Below are positions 1 to 9,109 of a stretch of DNA of 64,000 nt, piece by piece. The notes below the pieces were generated by a model. That model ran no database searches. It worked only from the letters and a program-made list of their open reading frames with translations, and was not told the origin of the DNA. The stretch comes from MAG-120531 sp038125995 (lineage in GTDB: Bacteria > Bacteroidota > Bacteroidia > Flavobacteriales > Flavobacteriaceae). The stretch lies in the NCBI GenBank assembly GCA_038125995.1, contig JAYPEX010000006.1, positions 62,001-126,000 of the forward strand, in the 5' to 3' direction. Within the stretch, counting starts at the first letter, position 1. Each line of letters starts with the position of its first letter. A program made the position numbers and the translations under genes.

Positions 1-1976
1 GTTACTACAATTGTAGCGTCTCCATTAGGAAGCTTTAAATCGTTATAGCTGATATTGAGTTCCGAGTTAAACTTGTCTCCCATACGCAGTTTAAAAGTAT
101 TTAAAGTGGTGAGTCTCGTTCCTCCAAAATAACCCCCAATTTTAGTATAGCTTGTGTAATAGAAGGGTTTGTTCGCATTCGTATTGTATACAATTTGAGC
201 TTCTCCATGATTGTAAATTCCGGGGGCTACTTCTACATTTGAGATGTAAAATGGATCGTATACCCCTTCTCCAGTCGCATTGTACCCTGTATGTAATTCC
301 GCGCCACTATTCCATACCCAGTGATTATCTATATGTAAAAAGCTACTCTGCATTCTGTTTTGAAAATCATTGTAAACCCTATAAGCAATATGGGGTCTGA
401 TCTCCATCATTGCTCCCATATTTTTCAAACGAATACTTTTAAACACTAAAATTTCAGGTTTTTTAAAAGAGGAGCGTTGTAAGAATCCAACCTCAGGATT
501 AAAATCCTCTCCAACTTCCGTGTATGCAGCGTTTAATCGCCATCCATCCCATTCATAAGACCAAGATAATTTAAAGGCGTGATTGTTTTCGTTATTATCA
601 GATCCAATAAAAGGAGTGGATTGACTTTTAGCAAAAAACCCCGTCAATTGAGCTTTTTTCCCAAAACCTAATTTACCATCCATCGCAACCACTCTATTGT
701 AATCAGATCCACCATCAGCAGAGCGCCCTACAAAAATTCCTCCGATGGACGATCTTTTTCCTAAAAATTCGTGATTGACTCGTGCGACACTATAGGTGTT
801 TTTCTCAATATCCGATCCCACAGCATCAGTCATCATATTGAGTAATCCGACATTGGTATTACCAACTTTACCCGAAAGACGTGATCCCCCAATAATTGGG
901 ACCATTTCACCGGAGGTTCCAATTCCAATTCTTCTTGAAAAGAATAAGTCGACTTCACCTGGAGATCCTACTGAAAATTGTCCGGCATTTTCTAAAAAGA
1001 AGGCTCTCTTTTCAGGAAAAAAGAGATTAAATCGATCTAAATTTACCTGTTGTTCATCCACCTCTACTTGTGCAAAATCGGTATTATATGTCAAATCCAA
1101 AGTGAGTGCAGGAGTAAGTGAATACTTAACATCTACTCCTGTGTCTGCTCGAGACTCATTGATATGATCAATTTTATCACTCGTTGCTTGTACGAGTCCA
1201 TAAGGCATGATTTTTAGATTTTTAGGATTCTTTAAATCAAAACCGGTTACAGTACCTGCAATTGAAAGTCTCTTGATATCAAAACCAAGTGGTAAGGAAG
1301 CCCAATAAGCTACCTCGGAAGTTTTAGCAATATTGCGTTGAAAGTTAACTCCCCAAATTTTATTCTTACCAGCGCTAAATCGAATGGATCGAAGTGGAAT
1401 TCTAAATTCTGCGCTCCATCCAAAAGCTCCTTTGAGTGTTTGAACATCCCAAGCAGCGTCCCAATTGATATTGGTTCCGCCAATAACGCCTCCTTGTTGC
1501 CGGTTAGCGCTCATATTTCCCACACCTTCGTTGTTAATTTGAGCATCGAATTCCATCCCTTCAGCATTGGTTCCAAAAAGAAAACCATTTTGTCCATCGT
1601 GGTAGGTATCAATGATAAATTGAAAACTGTCGGAATCCCCCAAATCGGCATCTCTTCTAGAATCAGATACTACTATTTGACTTGGATCAGAGTCAAAACA
1701 CACGACAGAAACATAAAGCGTCTTTTCGTCATAGGCCATTCGAATATGAGTATCCTCAGATACTGCTGCTCCAATTTTGGGTTTTAACTGAACCAAATCA
1801 GTGATCGGTTCCATTGTATTCCAAACAGCATCATTGAGAACATCTCCATCTACTGTAGGGGCTTGGTCTAAATAGGTGATTTTAAAATCAGGGCGTTCAA
1901 GTGTTTTGGTGGTTGTTTGAGCAATTGAAAGGATCGAAACAAATGAGAAGATCCCCAGTAAACAAATGTTTTTCAT
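1..1976 (-). CDS. DUF5916 / CBM9-like outer-membrane protein (partial, C-terminus beyond window)
   Basis: The leftward frame stays open from an ATG at 1976 to the window edge, so at least 658 residues are present and the C-terminus is missing. Residues 1-19 form a signal peptide ending in SIAQ. The next ~190 residues read as a CBM9-like beta-sandwich (VDGDVLNDAVWN near residue 42), followed by a long stretch of alternating aromatic and polar strands typical of an outer-membrane barrel. The segment FPEKRAFFLEN is characteristic of the DUF5916 family and recurs as LPEKRQFFIDN in the paralogue at 28489-30684. Family function is unknown; a surface role with carbohydrate or peptide is only a guess. 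It diverges from the deacylase gene at 2054. Confidence 0.85.
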   Translation of the reverse strand, partial: MKNICLLGIFSFVSILSIAQTTTKTLERPDFKITYLDQAPTVDGDVLNDAVWNTMEPITDLVQLKPKIGAAVSEDTHIRMAYDEKTLYVSVVCFDSDPSQIVVSDSRRDADLGDSDSFQFIIDTYHDGQNGFLFGTNAEGMEFDAQINNEGVGNMSANRQQGGVIGGTNINWDAAWDVQTLKGAFGWSAEFRIPLRSIRFSAGKNKIWGVNFQRNIAKTSEVAYWASLPLGFDIKRLSIAGTVTGFDLKNPKNLKIMPYGLVQATSDKIDHINESRADTGVDVKYSLTPALTLDLTYNTDFAQVEVDEQQVNLDRFNLFFPEKRAFFLENAGQFSVGSPGEVDLFFSRRIGIGTSGEMVPIIGGSRLSGKVGNTNVGLLNMMTDAVGSDIEKNTYSVARVNHEFLGKRSSIGGIFVGRSADGGSDYNRVVAMDGKLGFGKKAQLTGFFAKSQSTPFIGSDNNENNHAFKLSWSYEWDGWRLNAAYTEVGEDFNPEVGFLQRSSFKKPEILVFKSIRLKNMGAMMEIRPHIAYRVYNDFQNRMQSSFLHIDNHWVWNSGAELHTGYNATGEGVYDPFYISNVEVAPGIYNHGEAQIVYNTNANKPFYYTSYTKIGGYFGGTRLTTLNTFKLRMGDKFNSELNISYNDLKLPNGDATIVV

Positions 1977-2053
1977 AATGAGCGTTTAACGTATTTTAAA
2001 AATAAGAAATTAATCAAGATTTTGTATCTTAATTGTCCACTAATCCACTCGGC

Positions 2054-3667
2054 ATGAAAATTTTAGTCAACGTTTTAAGTTTTTTCCTGATATTCATAGG
2101 TGCAACATCCTGTCAAAAAAGGGAATCTGTTGATATTCTGATTGAAAATGGCATTATTTACGACGGAACTGGTTCCAAATCATTTAAAGGTGTCGTTGCA
2201 ATTAATGCAGATACCATCTACTACGTAGGAACTCAAAAAAACTTTAGTGCAAAAACCATTATTGACGCCCAAGGCAAAGCTGTAAGTCCTGGATTTATCA
2301 ATATGCTTAGTTGGGGATATAGCTCCCTCATGCAAGACGGAAGATCCCTCAGCGATTTAAAACAAGGAGTTACTCTCGAAGTCTTTGGAGAAGGCACTTC
2401 TCCAGGGCCTAGTGGAAGTAATCAAAATGGAGATTACCAATCCTTTGGAGAAGCCATGACTACATTAGAAACCAAAGGAATAGCAACAAATATCGCCTCC
2501 TATTTAGGAGCAGCCTCAGTTCGAATCCAAATTATTGGCTATGACAATAGAAAAGCTACTGAAGAAGAATTAGATCAGATGCGAAACATAGTTGCGACCT
2601 CCATGGAAGAAGGAGCAATCGGTATTGGATCTTCTTTAATTTATGCGCCAGGAGACTATGCAGACACGGAAGAATTAATTGAATTATGTAAAGTTGCATC
2701 AAAATATAACGGTCGGTATATATCTCATATGAGAAATGAAGACAATCGCGTAATGGAGGCATTAGATGAGCTAATCACAATCGCTAGAGAAGCAGCAGTT
2801 CCAGCTGAAATTTACCACCTTAAAACTTCTAGAAAACCCAATTGGCATATGCTCGATTCGGTCATTAAAGTAGTGAATGATGCTCGTGAAAGCGGTCTTC
2901 AAATCACAGCAGATATGTACACCTATAATGCGAGTTCTACAGGGCTTACTGGAGTGATGCCTACTTGGGTGCAAGCAGGTGGCCACAAGGCATGGATTGA
3001 ACGCATGAAAAAACCTGAAATTCGAAAAAGACTTTTTGCTGATATCAGAAAAGAACTTTCAGAACAAGAACCTGAAGGAATATTGATGGTCGGTTTCAAA
3101 AAGGATTCTATGGCTCAACTATACAGAGGTAAAACTATTGCTCAGGCTGCCCAAATGAGAGGACAATCTCCAGAGGAAACTATTGTTGATTTAATTATAG
3201 AAGACGACAATCGCATCCAATGCATCTACTTTAGCATGAGTGAAGAAAACATTCAAAAGAAAATTCAAATTCCTTGGGTATCCTTCTGTTCTGATGCGGG
3301 AACCTATTCCGATAGTTCCAAAAACTTTAGGACACACCCTAGAGCCTTTGGAAGCTTTGTCCGTGTCTTAGGAAAATTCACTAGAGATGAAGGACTTTTG
3401 AGCTTGGAAGAAGCTGTTCGAAAACTAAGTGGGTTGCCAGCTACAAATTTAGGTTTGACCAACAGAGGGCTCTTAAAAGCTAGTTATGTTGCAGATATTG
3501 TCATATTTGATCCTAATACCGTAGCAGATCACGCCACTTTTGAGGATCCTCTTCAATTTGCAACAGGGGTTGACAAAGTGCTTGTTAATGGAGTTCTCGT
3601 CCTAGATCAGGGAGAACATACCGGTAATTTCCCTGGAGTATTTGTCAAGGGATCAGGAGCCTTATAG
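2054..3667 (+). CDS. N-acyl-D-amino-acid deacylase-like amidohydrolase lipoprotein
   Basis: About 537 residues of the amidohydrolase superfamily, D-aminoacylase branch, which removes N-acyl groups from D-amino acids. I start at the ATG at 2054 rather than the upstream TTG at 2033 because it gives a clean lipoprotein leader (MKILVN...GATSC). The N-terminal beta domain (ILIENGIIYDGTG), HMRNEDN and EIYHLKTSRK (metal and carbamate-lysine region), CSDAGT near the C-terminal metal Asp, and the final ADIVIFDP strand all fit. The first metal-binding motif is odd: where the family normally has GFID-x-H-x-H this protein reads GFINMLSW, with no histidine. It may have lost or changed metal binding. Being a lipoprotein, it probably acts in the periplasm. 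DUF3667 follows closely. Confidence 0.8.
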   Translation: MKILVNVLSFFLIFIGATSCQKRESVDILIENGIIYDGTGSKSFKGVVAINADTIYYVGTQKNFSAKTIIDAQGKAVSPGFINMLSWGYSSLMQDGRSLSDLKQGVTLEVFGEGTSPGPSGSNQNGDYQSFGEAMTTLETKGIATNIASYLGAASVRIQIIGYDNRKATEEELDQMRNIVATSMEEGAIGIGSSLIYAPGDYADTEELIELCKVASKYNGRYISHMRNEDNRVMEALDELITIAREAAVPAEIYHLKTSRKPNWHMLDSVIKVVNDARESGLQITADMYTYNASSTGLTGVMPTWVQAGGHKAWIERMKKPEIRKRLFADIRKELSEQEPEGILMVGFKKDSMAQLYRGKTIAQAAQMRGQSPEETIVDLIIEDDNRIQCIYFSMSEENIQKKIQIPWVSFCSDAGTYSDSSKNFRTHPRAFGSFVRVLGKFTRDEGLLSLEEAVRKLSGLPATNLGLTNRGLLKASYVADIVIFDPNTVADHATFEDPLQFATGVDKVLVNGVLVLDQGEHTGNFPGVFVKGSGAL

Positions 3668-3710
3668 GAACAAATCTGAAGGTCAAAAATTATTTAAGTT
3701 CAAAAATCCC

Positions 3711-4622
3711 ATGAATCAAGAATTAATAAAAAAGAAAGAGGAACGTTGTTTAAATTGTGGGGTAACACTACAGGGTGAATACTGTCACCATTGCGGACAG
3801 AAAAACAAGGACATTCAACTCAGTTTTTTTAAACTTCTTAAAAACTTTTTTGACGAACTAACTTTTTTTGACAATAAAATCTTCAACACCCTTCAACTGC
3901 TTTGTTATCATCCTTCCAAACTCACCCAACTATACATTGAAGGTAAAAGAGCGCGTTTTGTCCCGCCCTTTAGGTTGTATCTATTTCTTTCGTCGATCTA
4001 TTTTATTTTTGCCATTAGCCATTTAAAAGAGGGGATGACTCAAATGTCAGTCAATCAAAATCCTGAGCTGATCGAAGTCGTTCAAGATTCCATACTTCAA
4101 AAGAATTTAACGATTCAATTGAAAAAAAAAGAAGCTATTGAGGAAGCCAAAGAAGATTGGATCAATCAAAAATTAAAAGGATTAACCGCTCAATACAATG
4201 AAAACCCTAAACAACTTACCAATGAATTTATAACTACTTTTTCTGAAAAACTCCCCTATCTTTTATATTTATCCCTACCCGCTTTAGCTTTTTTTCTTTG
4301 GCTGTTTTATTGGAGAAATACCAAAAACTATTACGTTCATCACTTCATATTTTCGCTCTATTTATTCTCCACTGTTTTCTTCTATTTGATTTTGGAAAAT
4401 CTCATGGAACTCCTAATTAATCAATTCGCGAATACCCCTTTTAGTTTTGATAGCATAAACTTTATGCTCTTTGGAATATTTCCCTTTTTAGCTCTTTATA
4501 GTTTCTACAAACAAAGGCTTTTAAAAACATTTTTTAAGTTTATCATACTATCCCTTCTTTTAAGTACTTATATGTTTGTGTTACTGCTCATCATGTTTAT
4601 AGCGTCGATCATTTCTCTTTAG
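3711..4622 (+). CDS. DUF3667 zinc-ribbon membrane protein
   Basis: 303 residues. The ATG at 3711 lies just before the zinc-binding segment; upstream codons overlap the deacylase gene and are unlikely to be used. A treble CxxCG zinc ribbon (CLNCG, then CHHCG) sits at residues ~10-30. The KLTQLYIEGKRARFVPPFRLYLFLS block, the hallmark of DUF3667, lies at ~65-90 and includes the first membrane helix. A charged helical region (~110-180) precedes four or more hydrophobic segments in the C-terminal half. It is an inner-membrane protein of unknown role, common in Bacteroidota. Transcription with the deacylase is possible given the 43-base gap. Confidence 0.85.
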   Translation: MNQELIKKKEERCLNCGVTLQGEYCHHCGQKNKDIQLSFFKLLKNFFDELTFFDNKIFNTLQLLCYHPSKLTQLYIEGKRARFVPPFRLYLFLSSIYFIFAISHLKEGMTQMSVNQNPELIEVVQDSILQKNLTIQLKKKEAIEEAKEDWINQKLKGLTAQYNENPKQLTNEFITTFSEKLPYLLYLSLPALAFFLWLFYWRNTKNYYVHHFIFSLYLFSTVFFYLILENLMELLINQFANTPFSFDSINFMLFGIFPFLALYSFYKQRLLKTFFKFIILSLLLSTYMFVLLLIMFIASIISL

Positions 4623-4686
4623 AAAGTTTGCAATCCAATCAAGAGGTCGAATTGATATAAATTACGAAACCTGAAATCAAAAAATG

Positions 4687-5979
4687 CTAGGGAAGTAATT
4701 CAAAATCAATTATAGGAGCTTCACCCTGGTCTTGCCCAATGGATGAATCTACGATACTGTAATCACTAAAAAATCCACAGTGTTGTAGGTAATAACGGCT
4801 TGATTCAACTCCTCCTTTATAATCCAAGCGATAGGCTCTTCTTCCGATATCATCAGTAGTAAAAATAGCCTTGTTTAGATCGTGCCAATTTCCTTGAGTA
4901 TCTCTTGCCCAAAGTTGATGGAAATATGCCTTTCTCATTTTATACCCCTTTTCAGGATTGAAGTTTTCCAAGAACGAATAGGGGTGTGTATACCAGGTAT
5001 TGGTTTGAGGTCTTAAGAAGCTTGCAATCAGTTGCCACTGGTCCACCTCTGGGTCTTTAAAATAGGCCGTATATAGTGTATTTCCATTTCCATCGGGTTC
5101 CACTGAATTTAAGAACTGATAGCTCACTCCTGCCTTCCATGGATAAACTAAATAACTCTGTCCTCCAGAACCCTCATTTCCAAATTCACCAACGTAGACC
5201 CCTTCCCCTGCTTTCAGGAGTTTAATTCGTTGATCCTCGGGTATGTCATTTGGATTTTGAGTATTGTAGGGACTCCAAACTGAAAATAGAATCCTGCGTT
5301 CTGTATCTGAATTTACTTGCATTCCAAAATAACCTTCACCAAATCCATTGGCCATGGCATAGGTTCCTAACTGATCAAAATCTTCTGGAACCTCGACCTG
5401 AGAATACATCCATTTGATATCGGTATTTTCTGGGAATTGATAGGATAAATGAACCGAAGGGCCTCTTCTACCCCAATAAAATCGATTTTGAATATTATCT
5501 CTTACAAAATTTAAATCCAATGGTTCATTGGAGTAGATTTTGAGATTGAGCAATTCAGAAAATACTGCTGCCGTTTCCAATCCTTGAAGCGAAATTGAAT
5601 TGTAGCCTTTTTTTAGAGTGTGTACTCCGATGTTTATTTCTCGCTCACTTGGAGCCACTTCGACATCAAAAAATTGACGATTAAAAGAAACCCTGTATTT
5701 TATTGGATCTAAGTGTGCTAAAATTGGAAAAGTGAATTTGCATTCGACTTCTTTTTTAGCATAAAAATAGACAGTCAATTCTTTATCCGTCCCCGTCCAA
5801 GAAATAACCCCTTCTGGAATAATCGATAAATTTCCCAAACCAGAGGTCGTATACGAATTTCCTCCCAGAGGAATTAAATCACTATAAGTGTATTCTCTTA
5901 TTTGATCTTCTTGAGGGTCTAGTGTATTTGAATTACAAGAGAAACACAAAAATGCAATCACAAGTAATAGAGTTCTCAT
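4687..5979 (-). CDS. DUF3472 (with DUF5077-like N-terminus) lipoprotein
   Basis: 430 residues. I place the start at the ATG at 5979, giving a lipoprotein leader MRTLLLVIAFLCFSC; an ATG 42 bases upstream would put charged residues before it. Residues ~35-150 look like a beta-sandwich of the DUF5077 type. Residues ~170-390 match the DUF3472 pattern (MYSQVEVPEDF, GYFGMQVNSDTERRILFSVWSP, GEGVYVGEFGNEGSGGQSY, YRLDYKGGV). The family is secreted or surface-bound and often sits near polysaccharide-degrading enzymes, but its biochemical role is unknown. It converges with DUF3667 on its left and diverges from the PhnA-domain gene. Confidence 0.82.
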   Translation of the reverse strand: MRTLLLVIAFLCFSCNSNTLDPQEDQIREYTYSDLIPLGGNSYTTSGLGNLSIIPEGVISWTGTDKELTVYFYAKKEVECKFTFPILAHLDPIKYRVSFNRQFFDVEVAPSEREINIGVHTLKKGYNSISLQGLETAAVFSELLNLKIYSNEPLDLNFVRDNIQNRFYWGRRGPSVHLSYQFPENTDIKWMYSQVEVPEDFDQLGTYAMANGFGEGYFGMQVNSDTERRILFSVWSPYNTQNPNDIPEDQRIKLLKAGEGVYVGEFGNEGSGGQSYLVYPWKAGVSYQFLNSVEPDGNGNTLYTAYFKDPEVDQWQLIASFLRPQTNTWYTHPYSFLENFNPEKGYKMRKAYFHQLWARDTQGNWHDLNKAIFTTDDIGRRAYRLDYKGGVESSRYYLQHCGFFSDYSIVDSSIGQDQGEAPIIDFELLP

Positions 5980-6064
5980 TCGTATCTTTTTTGGATTGAT
6001 CATTATAAAACTACAAAACATTCAATGAATGAATTCTTAAGGACTTATTAAAATTTAGAATTCC

Positions 6065-6072
6065 TACATTTG
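6065..6072 (+). promoter_or_regulatory. TAnnTTTG -7 promoter box for the PhnA-domain gene
   Basis: TACATTTG matches the Bacteroidota sigma-A -7 consensus TAnnTTTG exactly and lies 14 bases before the ATG at 6087, implying a very short 5' leader. No convincing -33 TTG is visible. Confidence 0.5.
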
Positions 6073-6086
6073 AAAAAAATTCAAAA

Positions 6087-6659
6087 ATGAGTTTGTTAAA
6101 AGAACTAGAATCCAGAGCGAATAACTGTTGTGAATTATGTGGTACAACTGAACGTCTGGAAGCGTATCAAGTACCTACCTCTCCTAGTGAAGGAGTTGCA
6201 ACATCCATCTTAGCTTGTAAGACTTGTATTTCAGATTTTGATGCTGAAACTAAGGATGTCAACCACTGGAGATGTTTAAATGATTCCATGTGGAGCACTG
6301 TTCCTGCTGTTCAAGTAATGGCCTGGAGAATGCTCAACAGAGTTCAAGAAGATTGGACAAGAGATTTACTCGATATGATGTATATGGAAGACGACACTAG
6401 AGCCTGGGCAGAGGCTGCAGGTGACGGGGAACAAAAAGAAGATGCTGTGATTCACAGAGATGTCAATGGAGTGCAACTTCAAGCTGGAGATTCTGTGGTA
6501 CTCATCAAAGACTTAAAAGTTAAGGGATCTAGTATGGTGGCCAAACAGGGAACTGCTGTGAGAAGAATTTCACTAGATCGAGAAAACGAAAACTACATTG
6601 AAGGAAAAGTCGATGGACAACATATTGTCATCATCACTCAATACGTCAAAAAGATATAA
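6087..6659 (+). CDS. PhnA-domain protein (YjdM-like)
   Basis: 190 residues. The N-terminus carries a zinc ribbon (CCELCG near residue 13, then CKTC near residue 44), and residues ~120-190 form the compact PhnA beta-barrel (DVNGVQLQAGDSVVLIKDLKVKGSS, ending QYVKKI). Despite the historic name, this family is not part of the C-P lyase and its role is unsettled; no phosphonate genes are nearby. The start is supported by the TACATTTG box just upstream. The middle segment (~60-115) is longer than in the short enterobacterial YjdM, as usual in Bacteroidota. It is monocistronic and converges with the ferredoxin gene. Confidence 0.85.
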   Translation: MSLLKELESRANNCCELCGTTERLEAYQVPTSPSEGVATSILACKTCISDFDAETKDVNHWRCLNDSMWSTVPAVQVMAWRMLNRVQEDWTRDLLDMMYMEDDTRAWAEAAGDGEQKEDAVIHRDVNGVQLQAGDSVVLIKDLKVKGSSMVAKQGTAVRRISLDRENENYIEGKVDGQHIVIITQYVKKI

Positions 6660-6679
6660 CGCAGAATGCAATCAATAAA

Positions 6680-6701
6680 AAAGGGCCCATAGTGTCCCTT
6701 T
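6680..6701 (-). terminator. Intrinsic terminator of the ferredoxin gene
   Basis: Arms AAAGGG and CCCTTT enclose a 10-base loop. Read leftward the hairpin runs into a T6 tract, placed 25 bases after the ferredoxin stop. The T-run is short in the other direction, so it mainly suits the minus strand. Confidence 0.45.
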
Positions 6702-6726
6702 AGTATTATTTAAGTATAGGAGTCAT

Positions 6727-7080
6727 TTATTCTCCGTGTAACCAAGCTTTCTTAGCGAGTAATTCATCTTCTGATTCCACGTGATGATCATCTGGCACAC
6801 AGCAGTCAACTGGACATACGGAAGCACATTGAGGTTCATCGTGGAATCCTTTACACTCGGTACATTTATCCGTTACAATGAAATAAAATTCGTCAGATAG
6901 AGGATCATTTGACTCGTTTGCATCTACTTCTTTTCCAGAACCTGGAACAGTCACCATACCATTAAGAGCAGTTTCATCTGAATAAGACCACTCGCTATCG
7001 GGTTCGTATATTGCATTATTTGGACACTCTGAAATACAAGCATCACAGTTAATACATTCGTCTGTAATAATAATCGCCAT
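6727..7080 (-). CDS. 2[4Fe-4S] ferredoxin
   Basis: 117 residues with two cluster motifs: CINCDACISECP near the N-terminus (Cx2Cx2Cx3CP) and CTECKGFHDEPQCASVCP near residue 75 (Cx2Cx8Cx3CP). The long loop in the second motif marks the YfhL/Alvin-type ferredoxins. About 45 residues of acidic linker separate the motifs, and the C-terminus is a helical tail. It is a soluble low-potential electron carrier. It diverges from the 2-oxoacid:ferredoxin oxidoreductase genes 180 bases away, so it is the likely electron acceptor of that enzyme. This partnership is inferred from position. Confidence 0.92.
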   Translation of the reverse strand: MAIIITDECINCDACISECPNNAIYEPDSEWSYSDETALNGMVTVPGSGKEVDANESNDPLSDEFYFIVTDKCTECKGFHDEPQCASVCPVDCCVPDDHHVESEDELLAKKAWLHGE

Positions 7081-7097
7081 AGATTTAGATTTTGTGT

Positions 7098-7105
7098 CAA
7101 AAATA
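7098..7105 (-). promoter_or_regulatory. TAnnTTTG -7 promoter box for the ferredoxin gene
   Basis: On the minus strand TATTTTTG fits the Bacteroidota -7 consensus and lies 17 bases before the ferredoxin ATG at 7080. Confidence 0.45.
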
Positions 7106-7177
7106 AAAGATTAAATCGATAAAATGTCAGTTTTGATTTTTATTATTTTATATTTCCTATATATTCTATAGGTTTTG

Positions 7178-7185
7178 TATATTTG
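7178..7185 (+). promoter_or_regulatory. TAnnTTTG -7 promoter box for korAB
   Basis: TATATTTG is a perfect Bacteroidota -7 box 74 bases before the korA ATG. Just upstream is a short inverted repeat, CCTATA-N5-TATAGG (7156-7172), in the -33/-7 spacer. Confidence 0.5.
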
Positions 7186-7192
7186 CATTTGA

Positions 7193-7216
7193 TTCTTAAA
7201 TTAATGTATTTAAGAA
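7193..7216 (+). promoter_or_regulatory. Perfect inverted repeat at the predicted korAB transcription start
   Basis: TTCTTAAAT and ATTTAAGAA (nine-base perfect arms, six-base spacer) begin eight bases after the -7 box. Position and dyad symmetry fit a repressor operator or the first hairpin of the leader. There is no T-run, so it is not a terminator. Which factor binds is unknown. Confidence 0.4.
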
Positions 7217-7259
7217 AACTATATGTAATTTTGAATATCATTTTTAACTCTCAATCAAA

Positions 7260-9107
7260 ATGAACACGAATAAGACCAATGAAGTAGAATCTGTTGTAAT
7301 CCGATTTGTTGGAGATTCTGGTGATGGCATGCAGCTTACCGGATCACAGTTTACGGACACTGCTGCAATGCTTGGAAATGATATTGCAACATTTCCAAAC
7401 TATCCAGCAGAAATTAGAGCTCCTCAAGGAAGTCTTTATGGTGTATCAGGTTTTCAAGTACAGATCGGGAGCGTTGAAATTAATACCCCTGGTGATGAGC
7501 TTGATCTTTTAGTAGCGATGAATCCTGCTGGGCTCAAAACGAACTTAGCCTCCTTAAAACCAGGCCACACCCTTATTGTTGACAGTGATTCGTTTAACTC
7601 TAAAAATCTTCAAAAAGCTGGATATACCTCCAATCCATTAGAGGATGGGAGCCTGAATAACTACCGACTCATCGAGGTTAAAATGACCACCCTCACCAAA
7701 GGGGCCCTAAAAGATATCGAAGGATTGGATAATAAAACCATCGTTCGATCTAAAAATATGTTTGCTCTTGGGATGGTCTATTGGATGTATCATCGATCAA
7801 TAGCCTATACTATTAACTTTTTTAATAAAAAATTTAAAAATTATCCTCATTTAATTGAAGCCAATACAAAAGTCTTAAAAGCCGGCTATAATTATGCTGA
7901 CACCCTTCAATTAATTTCAAACACCTACAAAGTTGCGCCCGCTAAAATGGAGAAAGGAACTTATAGGATCATCATGGGAAATACCGCATTGGCATGGGGG
8001 TTTTTGGCAGCAGCTGAACGATCTAAATTAAATTTATTTTTAGGATCCTATCCCATAACCCCCGCTTCAGATATCTTACATGAGCTCTCCAAGCACAGAC
8101 ATTTTGGAGTTACAACCTTTCAAGCAGAGGATGAAATAGCAGGAATCACATCTGCCCTCGGTGCCTCATTCGCTGGTAAACTTGCGATTACCACAACTTC
8201 AGGTCCTGGTTTAGCGCTAAAAGGAGAAGCGTTAGGATTGGCTGTGATGACAGAGCTGCCTTTGGTAGTTGTCAATGTCCAAAGAGGAGGACCTTCAACA
8301 GGTTTACCTACGAAGACAGAACAGTCTGACTTACTTCAAGCTATGTATGGTCGAAATGGAGAAAGCCCCGTTATTGTAATTGCAGCGAGTACTCCCTCTA
8401 ATTGCTTTGATTATGCTTATGAAGCATCAAGAATCGCCATTGAACACATGACACCTGTTATTTTGTTAAGTGATGGTTACATTGCAAATGGTACAGGTCC
8501 CTGGAAAATTAAAAAATCTAATGAATTAGATGAAATTAAACCTAGATTCCCTCAAGCAGACCAAAACCCTGAAGAGTGGCATCCCTATCAAAGAGATGAA
8601 AGCTCCCTTGCGAGAGATTGGGCTTTACCAGGACTCAAAGGGTTTGAACATCGTATTGGAGGTCTTGAAAAAGACTTAAACTCAGGAAATGTTTCGTATG
8701 ACCCGATGAATCACGAAAAAATTACCAAAATTAGGGCCGCAAAAATTGAATTAATTAAAAATAAAATTCCACTCTTAGATTTAAAATTCAAATCCTCTGG
8801 AAAGCTACTTGTAGTGGGATGGGGAGGTACTTATGGAGCGTTGTATTCAGCTGTAAAAGACCTTGTAAATGAAGGAGACTCCATTGGATTCGTGCACTTT
8901 AATTACATCAATCCGATGCCCTCTAACACAGCGGATGTTTTAAAACAATTTGAAACTATTTTGGTTTGTGAACTGAACAATGGTCAACTTTCGTACCTAC
9001 TCCAATCAAGATTTGAAGGTTTCAATTTTAAACAATACAATAAAATTCAAGGCCTGCCATTTAGCAAATCAGAACTGAAACAAGAATTTAAAAAATACCT
9101 CAATTAA
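7260..9107 (+). CDS. korA: 2-oxoacid:ferredoxin oxidoreductase, fused gamma-alpha subunit
   Basis: 615 residues. The N-terminal ~200 residues are the gamma domain (GDSGDGMQLTGSQF, FPNYPAEIRAPQGS). The alpha pyrimidine-binding domain follows from ~235 (GSYPITPASDILHELS; TTSGPGLALKGEALGLAVMTELP; QRGGPSTGLPTKTEQSDL), and domain II lies at the C-terminus. With KorB it decarboxylates a 2-oxoacid, most likely 2-oxoglutarate, to the acyl-CoA while reducing ferredoxin. The TEQSDL sequence is common in 2-oxoglutarate enzymes, but substrate cannot be fixed from sequence alone. It lies two bases before korB, and a matching ferredoxin gene diverges from it. In aerobic flavobacteria this pair often serves the TCA cycle. 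Confidence 0.92.
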   Translation: MNTNKTNEVESVVIRFVGDSGDGMQLTGSQFTDTAAMLGNDIATFPNYPAEIRAPQGSLYGVSGFQVQIGSVEINTPGDELDLLVAMNPAGLKTNLASLKPGHTLIVDSDSFNSKNLQKAGYTSNPLEDGSLNNYRLIEVKMTTLTKGALKDIEGLDNKTIVRSKNMFALGMVYWMYHRSIAYTINFFNKKFKNYPHLIEANTKVLKAGYNYADTLQLISNTYKVAPAKMEKGTYRIIMGNTALAWGFLAAAERSKLNLFLGSYPITPASDILHELSKHRHFGVTTFQAEDEIAGITSALGASFAGKLAITTTSGPGLALKGEALGLAVMTELPLVVVNVQRGGPSTGLPTKTEQSDLLQAMYGRNGESPVIVIAASTPSNCFDYAYEASRIAIEHMTPVILLSDGYIANGTGPWKIKKSNELDEIKPRFPQADQNPEEWHPYQRDESSLARDWALPGLKGFEHRIGGLEKDLNSGNVSYDPMNHEKITKIRAAKIELIKNKIPLLDLKFKSSGKLLVVGWGGTYGALYSAVKDLVNEGDSIGFVHFNYINPMPSNTADVLKQFETILVCELNNGQLSYLLQSRFEGFNFKQYNKIQGLPFSKSELKQEFKKYLN

Positions 9108-9109
9108 TT

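Noticed and set aside
152..1787. Three rightward open frames (152-400, 796-1167, 1338-1787)
   Set aside because: They are antisense shadows of the leftward DUF5916 gene, which stays open across the whole stretch with clear signal peptide and family motifs.
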